Source: Shewanella amazonensis SB2B (GTDB lineage: Bacteria > Pseudomonadota > Gammaproteobacteria > Enterobacterales > Shewanellaceae). From it: 64,000 nucleotides of DNA. The notes under the pieces are model-generated. The model saw nothing but the letters and a program-made list of their open reading frames with translations. It was not told the origin of the DNA and ran no database searches. Shown one piece after another: positions 36,164-43,210 of the stretch. The stretch spans positions 2,982,001 to 3,046,000 of the forward strand of contig NC_008700.1 of assembly GCF_000015245.1 (NCBI RefSeq), written 5' to 3'. The translations under genes and the position numbers were made by a program. Within the stretch, counting starts at the first letter, position 1, and each line of letters starts with the position of its first letter.

Positions 36164-37075
36164 TTGAAAACCTCAAATTTGGCCTATCTCTACGGGATGG
36201 CCGCGGTGCTTTTGTGGTCTACCGTTGCAACCGCCTTTAAGCTGGCGCTGGCGGAGTATTCGCCTTTGCAATTGCTGTTCATCGCGGTGATTACTTCAAT
36301 TCTGGCCCTGAGTGTCATTCTCGGGTTTCAGGGTAAACTGAGGCAGGTCGCCCGTCAGTGGCAGGAAAGACCCCTGTTCTATCTGCAAACGGGGCTACTC
36401 AACCCATTCCTCTATTATCTGGTGCTCTTTAAAGCATACGATCTTCTGCCAGCGCAGCAGGCGCTGTCACTGAACTATACCTGGGCGATTCTATTGCCGT
36501 TGCTGGCCGTGCCTCTGCTTGGTCAACAGCTGCGTAAAACCGATTTGCTGGCGGCCCTGATAGCCTACGGTGGCGTATTTGTGATTGCGACCGGCGGCAG
36601 TTTGGCCGGGTTTTCCCTGTCTGAACCAACTGGCATTGTCATGGCACTCACCAGCACCCTGCTTTGGTGCCTTTATTGGATAGTGAACACCAAAGATAAG
36701 GGCGACCCAGTGGTGAGCCTGATGCTCAGCTTTTTGGTTGGCTTACCCTTTGTAACCGTGGCTATGCTGGTGACCCAAGGCCTGCCCACCTTTTCAGGCC
36801 AGGGCCTTGCCGCCGCTGTGTACGTGGGTTTATTTGAGATGGGTGTAACCTTCGTGCTCTGGCTGATGGCGCTCAAAAGCAGCGAGCGCACCGCCAATAT
36901 CAGCACCCTGGTATTTCTCTCCCCCGTGCTGTCGATTGGCTTTATTGCATTGGTACTGGGTGAAGACATCAGGCTTTCCACCTTTATCGGTCTTGGTCTT
37001 ATCCTCAGTGCATTGGCCCTGCAACAGTGGCTGCCGCGCTGGTTTGGTAATCAGACCGAAACCGTGAATTCATAA
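36164..37075 (+). CDS. EamA-family (DMT) transporter
   Basis: A 303-residue inner-membrane protein of the drug/metabolite transporter superfamily with about ten predicted helices arranged as two EamA repeats (the first opening YLYGMAAVLLWSTVATAFKLAL, quoted in parts; the second starting near residue 155 with GIVMALTSTLLWCLYWIVNT). The start is TTG at 36164 with AGGAA eight bases before; the next Met is at residue 11, already inside the first helix. Divergent from dnaK. Substrate unknown. Confidence 0.88.
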   Translation: MKTSNLAYLYGMAAVLLWSTVATAFKLALAEYSPLQLLFIAVITSILALSVILGFQGKLRQVARQWQERPLFYLQTGLLNPFLYYLVLFKAYDLLPAQQALSLNYTWAILLPLLAVPLLGQQLRKTDLLAALIAYGGVFVIATGGSLAGFSLSEPTGIVMALTSTLLWCLYWIVNTKDKGDPVVSLMLSFLVGLPFVTVAMLVTQGLPTFSGQGLAAAVYVGLFEMGVTFVLWLMALKSSERTANISTLVFLSPVLSIGFIALVLGEDIRLSTFIGLGLILSALALQQWLPRWFGNQTETVNS

Positions 37076-37102
37076 AAAAAGGCCCTGAACAGGGCCTTTT
37101 TT
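37074..37102. terminator. bidirectional terminator
   Basis: Stem GGCCCT / AGGGCC with loop GAAC, A-tract before and T-tract after, between two convergent genes. Confidence 0.92.
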
Positions 37103-37124
37103 CTGCCTTGGCTTTAAAAGCGGC

Positions 37125-37748
37125 TCAAAGCTGCTCGATACCCACTTCGCCAACGCCGACTTCAACCTTCAGCTTGCCGCTTCCGCCACTTTGAGATTGA
37201 AAACTCTGGCTCACCAGCGTCTGGCTGACCTGTTGCTGTTGACCGTTGCGAATAAAGTTAACCTCACCAACCCCGGAGTGCAGTGAAATGCTGCCATAGT
37301 CATGGCTGTGGTTTATCTGTACCTCGCCCACACCCAAATCAATTTCCAGGCTATTGTCCAAGCCGGAAGTGGCGATACGCCCAACCCCCATGTCCACGGA
37401 GACGGCGGCCTTGGCAGGCAACTTGATACGCCATTGTTCCTTCAGGTCGTCATTATCATTGAGTGACAACACCATACGCTTGCCCTCGGTGATCTTGGGA
37501 CTGATTTCAACATCACCGAAATCCGTATTGCTGCCAAAGATCCAGCCGGCATTCGACGGCGTCAACACCACTTCCACGGCAACCTCATCGCCATCAACAG
37601 CTTCTATCTCGACTTCTCCCACTCCCACGTCCAGATAAAGGGTCTCTCCCTGATACGCGAAGGTTTGTGACAGGGTTCTCTCCTCGGCAAGGGCAGGCAT
37701 GGCCATCAGTATGGTCGCGAGGGTCACAGCAGTCAGAACAGGTTTCAT
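37125..37748 (-). CDS. Periplasmic repeat protein (DUF4097-like)
   Basis: A 207-residue exported protein. GGAGA supports ATG 37748 (frame open to 37811). The signal peptide is MKPVLTAVTLATILMAMPALA. The mature part holds five copies of a short beta-like unit centred on GVGEV/GVGRI: DVGVGEVEIEAVDG, DMGVGRIATSG, DLGVGEVQINHS, HSGVGEVNFI and EVGVGEVGIEQL. Such repeats suggest a right-handed beta-helix or beta-sandwich as in DUF4097 proteins. Function unknown. A wide 240-base gap separates it from the divergent gene at 37990. Confidence 0.75.
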   Translation of the reverse strand: MKPVLTAVTLATILMAMPALAEERTLSQTFAYQGETLYLDVGVGEVEIEAVDGDEVAVEVVLTPSNAGWIFGSNTDFGDVEISPKITEGKRMVLSLNDNDDLKEQWRIKLPAKAAVSVDMGVGRIATSGLDNSLEIDLGVGEVQINHSHDYGSISLHSGVGEVNFIRNGQQQQVSQTLVSQSFQSQSGGSGKLKVEVGVGEVGIEQL

Positions 37749-37989
37749 GTGCATTCTCCATTCAGTACACAAGTGCAGATTGATTTCTGTACTCAGCAAA
37801 GAGGATGCCAACTATTTATAATCATAAACTTCAATGACTTAATAAATTATCTCACTCGAGTATCCATCAAGTACTCAACCAATTGGTGAATTTCACCACT
37901 CAGGCATCAAATTCAGCACCACAAGGTTGAAAACATTGATTAACAGGTTTATAACCTTAAGACTCAAGTGCAAAGGAGCGCGCAAGAGC

Positions 37990-38412
37990 ATGAGCCTGGT
38001 CATCAACGGCACCCCAATACTCAACCTCTCACCCACAGCTGAAAAACGCCTTCGTTTCAGTGCATTAACCGTGTGCATTACCATGATTGTTGTCGACCAT
38101 TACTACGGCAACATTTTTACCACCACCGCATTGCTGCTGTACGCCATGTTTGTGTTTCCAGCGATTTACTTAAACCGCAATGTACGACTCAAATACTTTT
38201 CTCACGCTCAGGAGCCCATTATTGCTTTTCGCATTATGAGCTTGCTGATTTGCACCGCTCTGGTGGTGGTGTGGGCGGTAGCTATTGTTGACCATGTTGT
38301 GAATCCCCCTGTTTTTCCAAAAGAAGAGCGACTCAAAGAGTTAATGGGGGAACATTATGAGCCGCCACAAACCACGAATCAGGCGCACGTTCGCCTAAGC
38401 GATGCAGCATAG
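37990..38412 (+). CDS. Small inner-membrane protein of unknown function
   Basis: A 140-residue protein with three likely membrane helices (ALTVCITMIVVD, ATALLLYAMFVFPAIY, LLICTALVVVWAVAIVD) and a soluble, charged C-terminus. The frame opens at a TTG at 37927, but ATG 37990 with AAAGGAG (37972-37978, eleven bases away) gives a simpler start (MSLVINGTPILNL). No family recognised. Monocistronic; a terminator follows at 38445. Confidence 0.65.
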   Translation: MSLVINGTPILNLSPTAEKRLRFSALTVCITMIVVDHYYGNIFTTTALLLYAMFVFPAIYLNRNVRLKYFSHAQEPIIAFRIMSLLICTALVVVWAVAIVDHVVNPPVFPKEERLKELMGEHYEPPQTTNQAHVRLSDAA

Positions 38413-38444
38413 TTGCAAATGAAGCGCAGCCGGGATTAGCTATT

Positions 38445-38471
38445 AAAAAAGCCGCTTAATGCGGCTTTTTT
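38445..38471. terminator. bidirectional terminator before proA
   Basis: Stem GCCGC / GCGGC with loop TTAAT, six A before and six T after, serving proBA and the small membrane protein gene. Confidence 0.92.
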
Positions 38472-38497
38472 AATGCTTGATATTCAGTACTTACAAT

Positions 38498-39760
38498 TTA
38501 TCGACAGCTGTAATCCCCAACTCCCAGCCACTTATAGGTGGTCAAAGCCTCAAGTCCCATGGGCCCCCTTGCGTGAAGTTTTTGAGTGCTGACCGCCACC
38601 TCTGCGCCAAAGCCAAACTGACCACCATCGGTAAAACGGGTGGATGCATTGAGGTACACGGCGGCCGAGTTAACTTCATTCATAAAGTGGGTCGCTGCAG
38701 CGAGATTGTCAGTCAGAATCGCCTCCGAATGCCCGGAGGAGTAGTGACGAATATGGGCAATGGCCTCATCGATATCCGCAACCACCTTCACCCCCAGAGT
38801 GAGTGAGAGCCACTCGGTGCCAAAACTCTCATCGCTGGCTGCTTCTGCCTCGATACCCGCAGCGGCGAGAGCACCCAGGCTTTGCTCGCAGGCCACCAGC
38901 TTCACGCCTTGTTGCTGAAGCGCTCTGGCGAGTGTAGGCAACCAGTCGAGTTTATCCCGGTGAATAAGTAAGGTGTCCAGCGCATTGCATACTGTAGGAC
39001 GCTGCACCTTCGCATTGATAATCACATTGGCAGCGCGACTGATATCGGCATCCCTATCCAGGTACAGATGGCAGATGCCAATGCCCCCCAAAATCACTGG
39101 AATGGTGGCCTGCTCAGCACAAAGCCGCTGTAACCCCTGACCACCTCTGGGCACTATCATGTCGACGAATTTATCCAGCTTCAACAGGCCAGTGACCAGG
39201 GCGCGGTCGGGATTATCTATCAGCTGCACACAATCTTCCGGCAAACCTTCACCGGCCAATGCACGGCGAATGGCGGCGGCAAGGGCCAGGTTTGACTCAA
39301 GGGTTTCTTTACCACCACGAAGAATGACGGCGTTACCGGTTTTCAGCGCCAGCACCGCAATCTCCACGGTGACGTTGGGACGGGCCTCGTAAATAACACC
39401 AATCACACCCAGAGGTACACGGCGACGACACAGGCGCATACCGTTATCCAACAGTCGACTGTCAAACTCTTCACCTATGGGGTCGGCAAGGGAAATCACA
39501 TTATCGATATCGGCGATAATGCCCTTAAGCCTATCGTCATTGAGCAGCAGCCGGTCGACCATGGCATCGCCCAAACCCGAAGCTCGGGCAGCCGCCACAT
39601 CTTTGGCATTGGCAGCCAAAATCTCATCGAATGCCGACTTAAGTTCGGCGGCGACCCGGCCCAGCAAGCGATTTTTGGCCATTACGCCAAGGTTTGCCAG
39701 TGCAAAACCTGAGCTCTTGGCGGCCTGACCCAACTGCAATAAATAAGCCTGAGCGTCCAT
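38498..39760 (-). CDS. proA: Gamma-glutamyl phosphate reductase
   Basis: A 420-residue ProA, which reduces gamma-glutamyl phosphate to glutamate semialdehyde with NADPH in proline synthesis. Aldehyde-dehydrogenase-like: LGVIGVIYEARPNVT, GNAVILRGGKE, the catalytic Cys in VQRPTVCNALDTLLI near residue 255, and STRFTDGGQFGFGAEVAVST. ATG 39760 shares its A with the proB stop TGA; an in-frame GTG one codon upstream is an alternative. Second gene of proBA. Confidence 0.97.
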   Translation of the reverse strand: MDAQAYLLQLGQAAKSSGFALANLGVMAKNRLLGRVAAELKSAFDEILAANAKDVAAARASGLGDAMVDRLLLNDDRLKGIIADIDNVISLADPIGEEFDSRLLDNGMRLCRRRVPLGVIGVIYEARPNVTVEIAVLALKTGNAVILRGGKETLESNLALAAAIRRALAGEGLPEDCVQLIDNPDRALVTGLLKLDKFVDMIVPRGGQGLQRLCAEQATIPVILGGIGICHLYLDRDADISRAANVIINAKVQRPTVCNALDTLLIHRDKLDWLPTLARALQQQGVKLVACEQSLGALAAAGIEAEAASDESFGTEWLSLTLGVKVVADIDEAIAHIRHYSSGHSEAILTDNLAAATHFMNEVNSAAVYLNASTRFTDGGQFGFGAEVAVSTQKLHARGPMGLEALTTYKWLGVGDYSCR

Positions 39761-40899
39761 CACTTGGCCTCCCCAATCATTTCCAACACCACCATATCGT
39801 TGCGATGCACCACGGCATCGCCATAGTCATAACCAAGCAGTGGCTCAATCTCATCAGAGTGTTTACCGGCAATCAGATTCAATGCCTGAGACTGGTAGCG
39901 TGCCATGCCCCTTGCCACCACCCGACCATCGGGACTCACCAGCTCCAGGGTATCTCCACGCTCGAACTGGCCTTCGACCCCGGTAATTCCTTTCGATAAC
40001 AGGCTGCGGCCCCGGCAAGTCACTGCGGCAACCGCACCTATGTCCAGCAACAGGCGCCCTTTCGCCTTGGGACCGGCCAAAATCCATTGTTTGCGACTCT
40101 CCAGTGGACTCTCAATGGCCAGAAAACGGGTACCCACGGCCTCGCGGTGAACCGCCTTTTTAATCACTTCCGGGTGATGACCCGAGGCAATGATGACTTC
40201 CACGCCGGCGCGGCGGGCAATATCCGCTGCCTGCAACTTGGTGGCCATACCACCGGTGCCAAGGCCTGAGACAGAGCCGCCAGCAAGCAGACGCAGGCTG
40301 TCGTCGATGTGCTCCACCTCGGGGATCAAGCGTGCATTGGGCTCTTTGCGGGGATCAGCATCGAATAATCCTTTCTGATCAGTGAGCAACATCAGGAGAT
40401 CGGCGTCGCAAAGGAGTGCCGCGCGGGCAGACAGGTTGTCGTTGTCCCCTACTTTAATTTCAGTGGTCGCCACCGCGTCGTTTTCGTTGATGATGGGCAC
40501 AATCCCTTGCGCCAGCAGCGCATTGAGGGTGTCGCGGGCATTGAGATAACGCTCGCGGTCGTGCAGATCAGCGCGGGTCAGCAGCAACTGACCCACATGC
40601 AGGCCGTAGATACTGAAGAGTTGTGACCAGGCGAGAATGAGCTGACTTTGCCCGACAGCGGCCAGGAGTTGCTTGTTGGCCATGGTGTCGGGCAATACCG
40701 GGTAACCCAGGTGTTCGCGTCCGGCGGCAATGGCACCCGAGGTCACCAATACCACTTCCACACCTGACTTCATCAGTCCTGCCATTTGTCTGGCAAGCTC
40801 CACCATATGTGCCTTATCCAACGACTTGCTGCCGGATGTCAGCACACTGGTCCCCAGTTTCACCACTACCCGTCGGTAGCCCTGCACACTCGAGTTCAT
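39760..40899 (-). CDS. proB: Glutamate 5-kinase
   Basis: A 379-residue ProB, which phosphorylates glutamate, the first step of proline synthesis. The amino-acid-kinase domain (residues 1-260) shows RVVVKLGTSVLTSG, VTSGAIAAGREHLGYP, PIINENDAVAT, and GTGGMATKLQAADIARRAG; the C-terminal PUA domain begins near residue 285 (GRLLLDIGAVAAV). The enzyme is normally feedback-inhibited by proline. Overlaps proA by one base. Confidence 0.97.
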   Translation of the reverse strand: MNSSVQGYRRVVVKLGTSVLTSGSKSLDKAHMVELARQMAGLMKSGVEVVLVTSGAIAAGREHLGYPVLPDTMANKQLLAAVGQSQLILAWSQLFSIYGLHVGQLLLTRADLHDRERYLNARDTLNALLAQGIVPIINENDAVATTEIKVGDNDNLSARAALLCDADLLMLLTDQKGLFDADPRKEPNARLIPEVEHIDDSLRLLAGGSVSGLGTGGMATKLQAADIARRAGVEVIIASGHHPEVIKKAVHREAVGTRFLAIESPLESRKQWILAGPKAKGRLLLDIGAVAAVTCRGRSLLSKGITGVEGQFERGDTLELVSPDGRVVARGMARYQSQALNLIAGKHSDEIEPLLGYDYGDAVVHRNDMVVLEMIGEAK

Positions 40900-41009
40900 C
40901 TTGATCCATGTAAAAAAGCCGAACTCACCTTATACCCAAAGCAACCGCCCTTGCACAACGGCGCCGATGGATATTTGCCACAAAAAGCACTCATGTTGAA
41001 AAAATGCAC

Positions 41010-41039
41010 AAAAAAAGGGCCATACATTGTATGACCCTT
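41010..41039 (-). terminator. terminator of the purine permease gene
   Basis: An 11-bp stem (AAGGGCCATAC and its pair, one G-U) with a three-base loop; the minus transcript ends in seven U. It lies 26 bases after the permease stop. Confidence 0.9.
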
Positions 41040-41064
41040 AATCTGTTAAGCAGCCCGGGGGCTA

Positions 41065-42354
41065 TCAGGCAAAGGCAAACTTCGCGACAAACAGCAGTGC
41101 CAGCACCACAATACCCACGTTGAGGTCGCGGAAACGGCCACTCAGTGCCTTGATGGCGGCGTAAGAAATAAAACCAAAGGCGATACCCGAAGCAATGGAG
41201 AAGGTCAGCGGCATCAAGAGACACACTACCACCACAGGGGCAGCTTCAGTGATGTCTTCCCACTCTACGTGCACCAGACCTGACATCATCAGAATCGCCA
41301 CATAGAACAGGGTGCCTGCGGTAGCGTAGGCCGGCACCATGCCCGCCAGCGGTGAAATAAAGAGTGACGCCAAAAACAGCAGCCCTACCACCACGGCAGT
41401 CAGACCGGTACGGCCACCGGCACTCACACCGGCTGTACTCTCGATATAACTGGTTGTGGTTGAGGTACCCAGGCTGGCACCGGCAATGGTGGCCACACTG
41501 TCGGCGGTCAGAGCACGGTTCAGGCGTGGCAGACGGCCTTTGTCATCGAGGAATCCACCGCGCTGGGCTACGGCGACCAGGGTGCCTGATGTGTCGAAGA
41601 GATCCACAAACAGGAAGGCGAATACCACAGACAGCATGCTCACTTCCAGTACGGCCGAGAGGTCCATCTTCATAAAGGTAGGGGCAATGGAGGGGGGCGC
41701 CGACACCAGACCGTGGTACTGCACATCACCAAAGAGCAGCCCCAGGCCTGTGATGGCCAGAATGCTTAAGATTACCGCTGACTTCATGCCGCGATTTACC
41801 ATGGCAATAATCAGGAAAAAGCCCAGAACCGCCATCACAGCAGGGAAGGCCTTGATATCGCCCATGGTTACGAGGGTCGCAGGGCTTGCCACCACGATAC
41901 CCGCGCTCTTAAGACCAATCAGCGCCAGGAACAGACCAATACCGGCAGCAATGCCAAGACGCAGCGACATGGGAATGGAGTTCACAATCCACTCGCGAAT
42001 ACGCACCAGCGACAATATCAGGAAGCAGACACCGGACATAAATACGGCGCCGAGCGCAGTTTCCCAGCTGTAACCCATTTCACCCACCACTGTGTAGGTG
42101 AAGAAGGCGTTAAGCCCCATACCGGGTGCCAGAGCGATGGGATAGTTGGCCATCAGGCCCATGATCAAACAACCTACGGCCGCCGCAAGACAGGTCGCCA
42201 CAAACACGGCGCCATGATCCATACCGGCGTCGGCCAGCATCATGGGATTGACGAAAATAATGTACGCCATGGTCAGGAAGGTTGTTAACCCCGCAACCAC
42301 TTCCTGCTTTAAGGTCGTTTGGTTTTCTTTGAGTTTAAAGAGTTTTTCTAACAT
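41065..42354 (-). CDS. NCS2 purine permease (AzgA/GhxP-like)
   Basis: A 429-residue inner-membrane transporter with 12-14 predicted helices, of the AzgA-like branch of the NCS2 family, which imports guanine, hypoxanthine or adenine with protons. Diagnostic segments: AGLTTFLTMAYIIFVNP at the start, ALAPGMGLNAFFTYTVV near residue 80, FLFVDLFDTSGTLVAVAQRGG near 250 and GASLGTSTTTSYIESTAGVSAGGRTGLTAV (in parts) near 295. A perfect -10 (TATAAT) at 42439-42444 on the minus strand lies about 85 bases upstream. No purine riboswitch was seen in the leader. Confidence 0.93.
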   Translation of the reverse strand: MLEKLFKLKENQTTLKQEVVAGLTTFLTMAYIIFVNPMMLADAGMDHGAVFVATCLAAAVGCLIMGLMANYPIALAPGMGLNAFFTYTVVGEMGYSWETALGAVFMSGVCFLILSLVRIREWIVNSIPMSLRLGIAAGIGLFLALIGLKSAGIVVASPATLVTMGDIKAFPAVMAVLGFFLIIAMVNRGMKSAVILSILAITGLGLLFGDVQYHGLVSAPPSIAPTFMKMDLSAVLEVSMLSVVFAFLFVDLFDTSGTLVAVAQRGGFLDDKGRLPRLNRALTADSVATIAGASLGTSTTTSYIESTAGVSAGGRTGLTAVVVGLLFLASLFISPLAGMVPAYATAGTLFYVAILMMSGLVHVEWEDITEAAPVVVVCLLMPLTFSIASGIAFGFISYAAIKALSGRFRDLNVGIVVLALLFVAKFAFA

Positions 42355-42438
42355 GGAACTGGGTTCCTTGATCTTGTTTTAGTATTGGGTACGAGAGGGT
42401 GAATGTAAAAATGCGTTAACATTCTCGATTCGGCGCAG

Positions 42439-42444
42439 ATTATA
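42439..42444 (-). promoter_or_regulatory. -10 element of the permease promoter
   Basis: TATAAT on the minus strand, with no good -35 at 16-18 bases (the best is TGGCCT). The GGGG/CCCC inverted repeat just upstream (AGGGGAAAGCCCC) may be part of the regulation. Confidence 0.55.
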
Positions 42445-42542
42445 GGGGCTTTCCCCTGGTCAGGCCAGAACAAATGCCCAAGGCGAGCGCTGGCGCAGAA
42501 TGCAATCGATTGCGATGGTTAGAAAGGAAGCTTTCGATGGAT

Positions 42543-42569
42543 AAAAAAAAGCCTGCTCAATGAGCAGGC
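42543..42569 (-). terminator. terminator of the small-ORF transcript
   Basis: Perfect 8-bp stem GCCTGCTC / GAGCAGGC with loop AAT; the minus transcript ends in eight U. No larger gene ends here on this strand, so it must close a transcript from the 42570-43040 region. Confidence 0.9.
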
Positions 42570-42608
42570 AAAGACATGTTTCAAGCGTCCCGGATGGGAA
42601 AAGAATTA

Positions 42609-42689
42609 CCGCGCTAGCGGAAACACCTTGGTATGTTGAATGATGCGAATCAACATACTACTTGAGTCAAAAAAGTACCCAAAGGGGTA
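42609..42689 (-). repeat. hairpins in the 3' part of the small-ORF transcript
   Basis: Three inverted repeats in a row: CCGC / GCGG (42609-42620), a perfect 9-bp GTATGTTGA / TCAACATAC with a ten-base loop (42631-42658), and TACCC / GGGTA (42676-42689). Confidence 0.65.
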
Positions 42690-42727
42690 ACACAAAGGTT
42701 GATGGATGATGGAAACTACTTCGAGAA

Positions 42728-42783
42728 GGGGTAGTTAAGCCCTTGAATCGCCATAGAGGGGACGATTAGCCCTTGAAAGTCAT
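42728..42783 (-). repeat. 30-bp-period direct repeat at the end of the small ORF
   Basis: Two units (42728-42754 and 42758-42783) share GGGG, then seven variable bases, then GCCCTTGAA, then CAT. On the minus strand each reads ATG...TTCAAGGGCT...CCCC and can fold as AGGG / CCCT. The upstream unit forms the last codons and stop of the small ORF; the second starts an in-frame 12-codon frame of its own. Confidence 0.7.
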
Positions 42784-42864
42784 GGTGTACAGACCACCAC
42801 GCAGCAAAGTCACGTTAAACCAGGTGTTTTGCCAAACGTAGTTGTTTTTACCAGTGTAAGACAT
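42766..42864 (-). CDS. Candidate 32-residue peptide
   Basis: A short frame reading MSYTGKNNYVWQNTWFN, then VTLLRGGLYTMTFKG. GGAG (42874-42877) lies nine bases before the ATG at 42864; another ATG two codons upstream (42870) is too close to it. The peptide is basic, aromatic-rich and has no membrane helix or signal peptide. It sits in a unit with its own promoter (43038-43065), a 165-base leader and a terminator (42543-42569). I recognise no family. It could be a peptide gene, a toxin-like or leader peptide, or an accidental frame in a regulatory RNA. Confidence 0.55.
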   Translation of the reverse strand: MSYTGKNNYVWQNTWFNVTLLRGGLYTMTFKG

Positions 42865-43031
42865 AGTCATAAGCTCCAAATTAACAAGTCAGTAAGTACT
42901 CTAGCAAAGCTTGGCTCGGTTCCCTGGAGCTAGAGATTCTCATTTCCGTGGAGACAACTTGTCACTCGGTTCCCTGGAGAGGTATCCATCCTGGATTGAC
43001 TAGAGGTGACGGGCATCTTGCCCTGTCAACG
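42865..43031 (-). promoter_or_regulatory. Structured leader with repeated GGA motifs
   Basis: On the minus RNA the leader begins with a hairpin (GACAGGGCA / TGCCCGTC, 43008-43027), then CCAGGATGG, and three similar motifs: CTCCAGGGAA (42970-42979), CTCCACGGAA (42944-42953) and CTCCAGGGAA (42920-42929), spaced 24-26 bases. The outer two are part of identical 15-mers CTCCAGGGAACCGAG. With the ribosome binding site GGAG this makes five GGA elements, the pattern of CsrA/RsmA-bound RNAs. CsrA control is inference. Confidence 0.5.
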
Positions 43032-43037
43032 AGAGCC

Positions 43038-43065
43038 AGTATACCCAACTGTAGTTTTATTACAA
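43038..43065 (-). promoter_or_regulatory. sigma70-like promoter of the small-ORF unit
   Basis: Minus-strand -35 TTGTAA (43060-43065) and -10 TATACT (43038-43043) with a 16-base spacer. The -35 lies inside the proximal operator-like palindrome. Confidence 0.65.
43050..43064. promoter_or_regulatory. operator-like palindrome, proximal copy
   Basis: TGTAGTTTTATTACA, a one-mismatch copy of the distal palindrome, covering the -35 region of the small-ORF promoter: a repressor bound here would block the promoter. Confidence 0.5.
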
Positions 43066-43100
43066 GCATTATTTGAATATTTTTTGTTTTTGGTGCTTTT

Positions 43101-43117
43101 GTGTAATTTTATTACAC
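43101..43117. promoter_or_regulatory. operator-like palindrome, distal copy
   Basis: Perfect palindrome GTGTAAT-TTT-ATTACAC. Its start lies 52 bases (about five helical turns) from the proximal copy, so two dimers would sit on the same face. The cognate regulator is not recognised; it is not a plain TyrR, FNR, CRP, Fur or LexA site. Confidence 0.55.
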
Positions 43118-43152
43118 ATTGAAACTGGGGTTATTTGTGATTGGCATCTAAT

Positions 43153-43188
43153 AAAAGAGCGGAACCAAAAAATGATTCCGCTCTTTTT
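43153..43188 (-). terminator. terminator of the M17 peptidase gene
   Basis: A 12-bp stem AAAAGAGCGGAA / TTCCGCTCTTTT around an 11-base loop; T- and A-tracts on both sides. It lies 23 bases beyond the stop codon at 43211. Confidence 0.9.
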
Positions 43189-43210
43189 CAACAAGTTATA
43201 AATCTTGTAA

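Noticed and set aside
42355..42500. Purine riboswitch upstream of the NCS2 permease
   Set aside because: The conserved purine-riboswitch core and its paired arms could not be found in the leader.
42915..42979. Repeated 15-mers as a CRISPR array
   Set aside because: Only two exact copies, repeats too short, no cas genes, and they lie in the leader of a small transcript.
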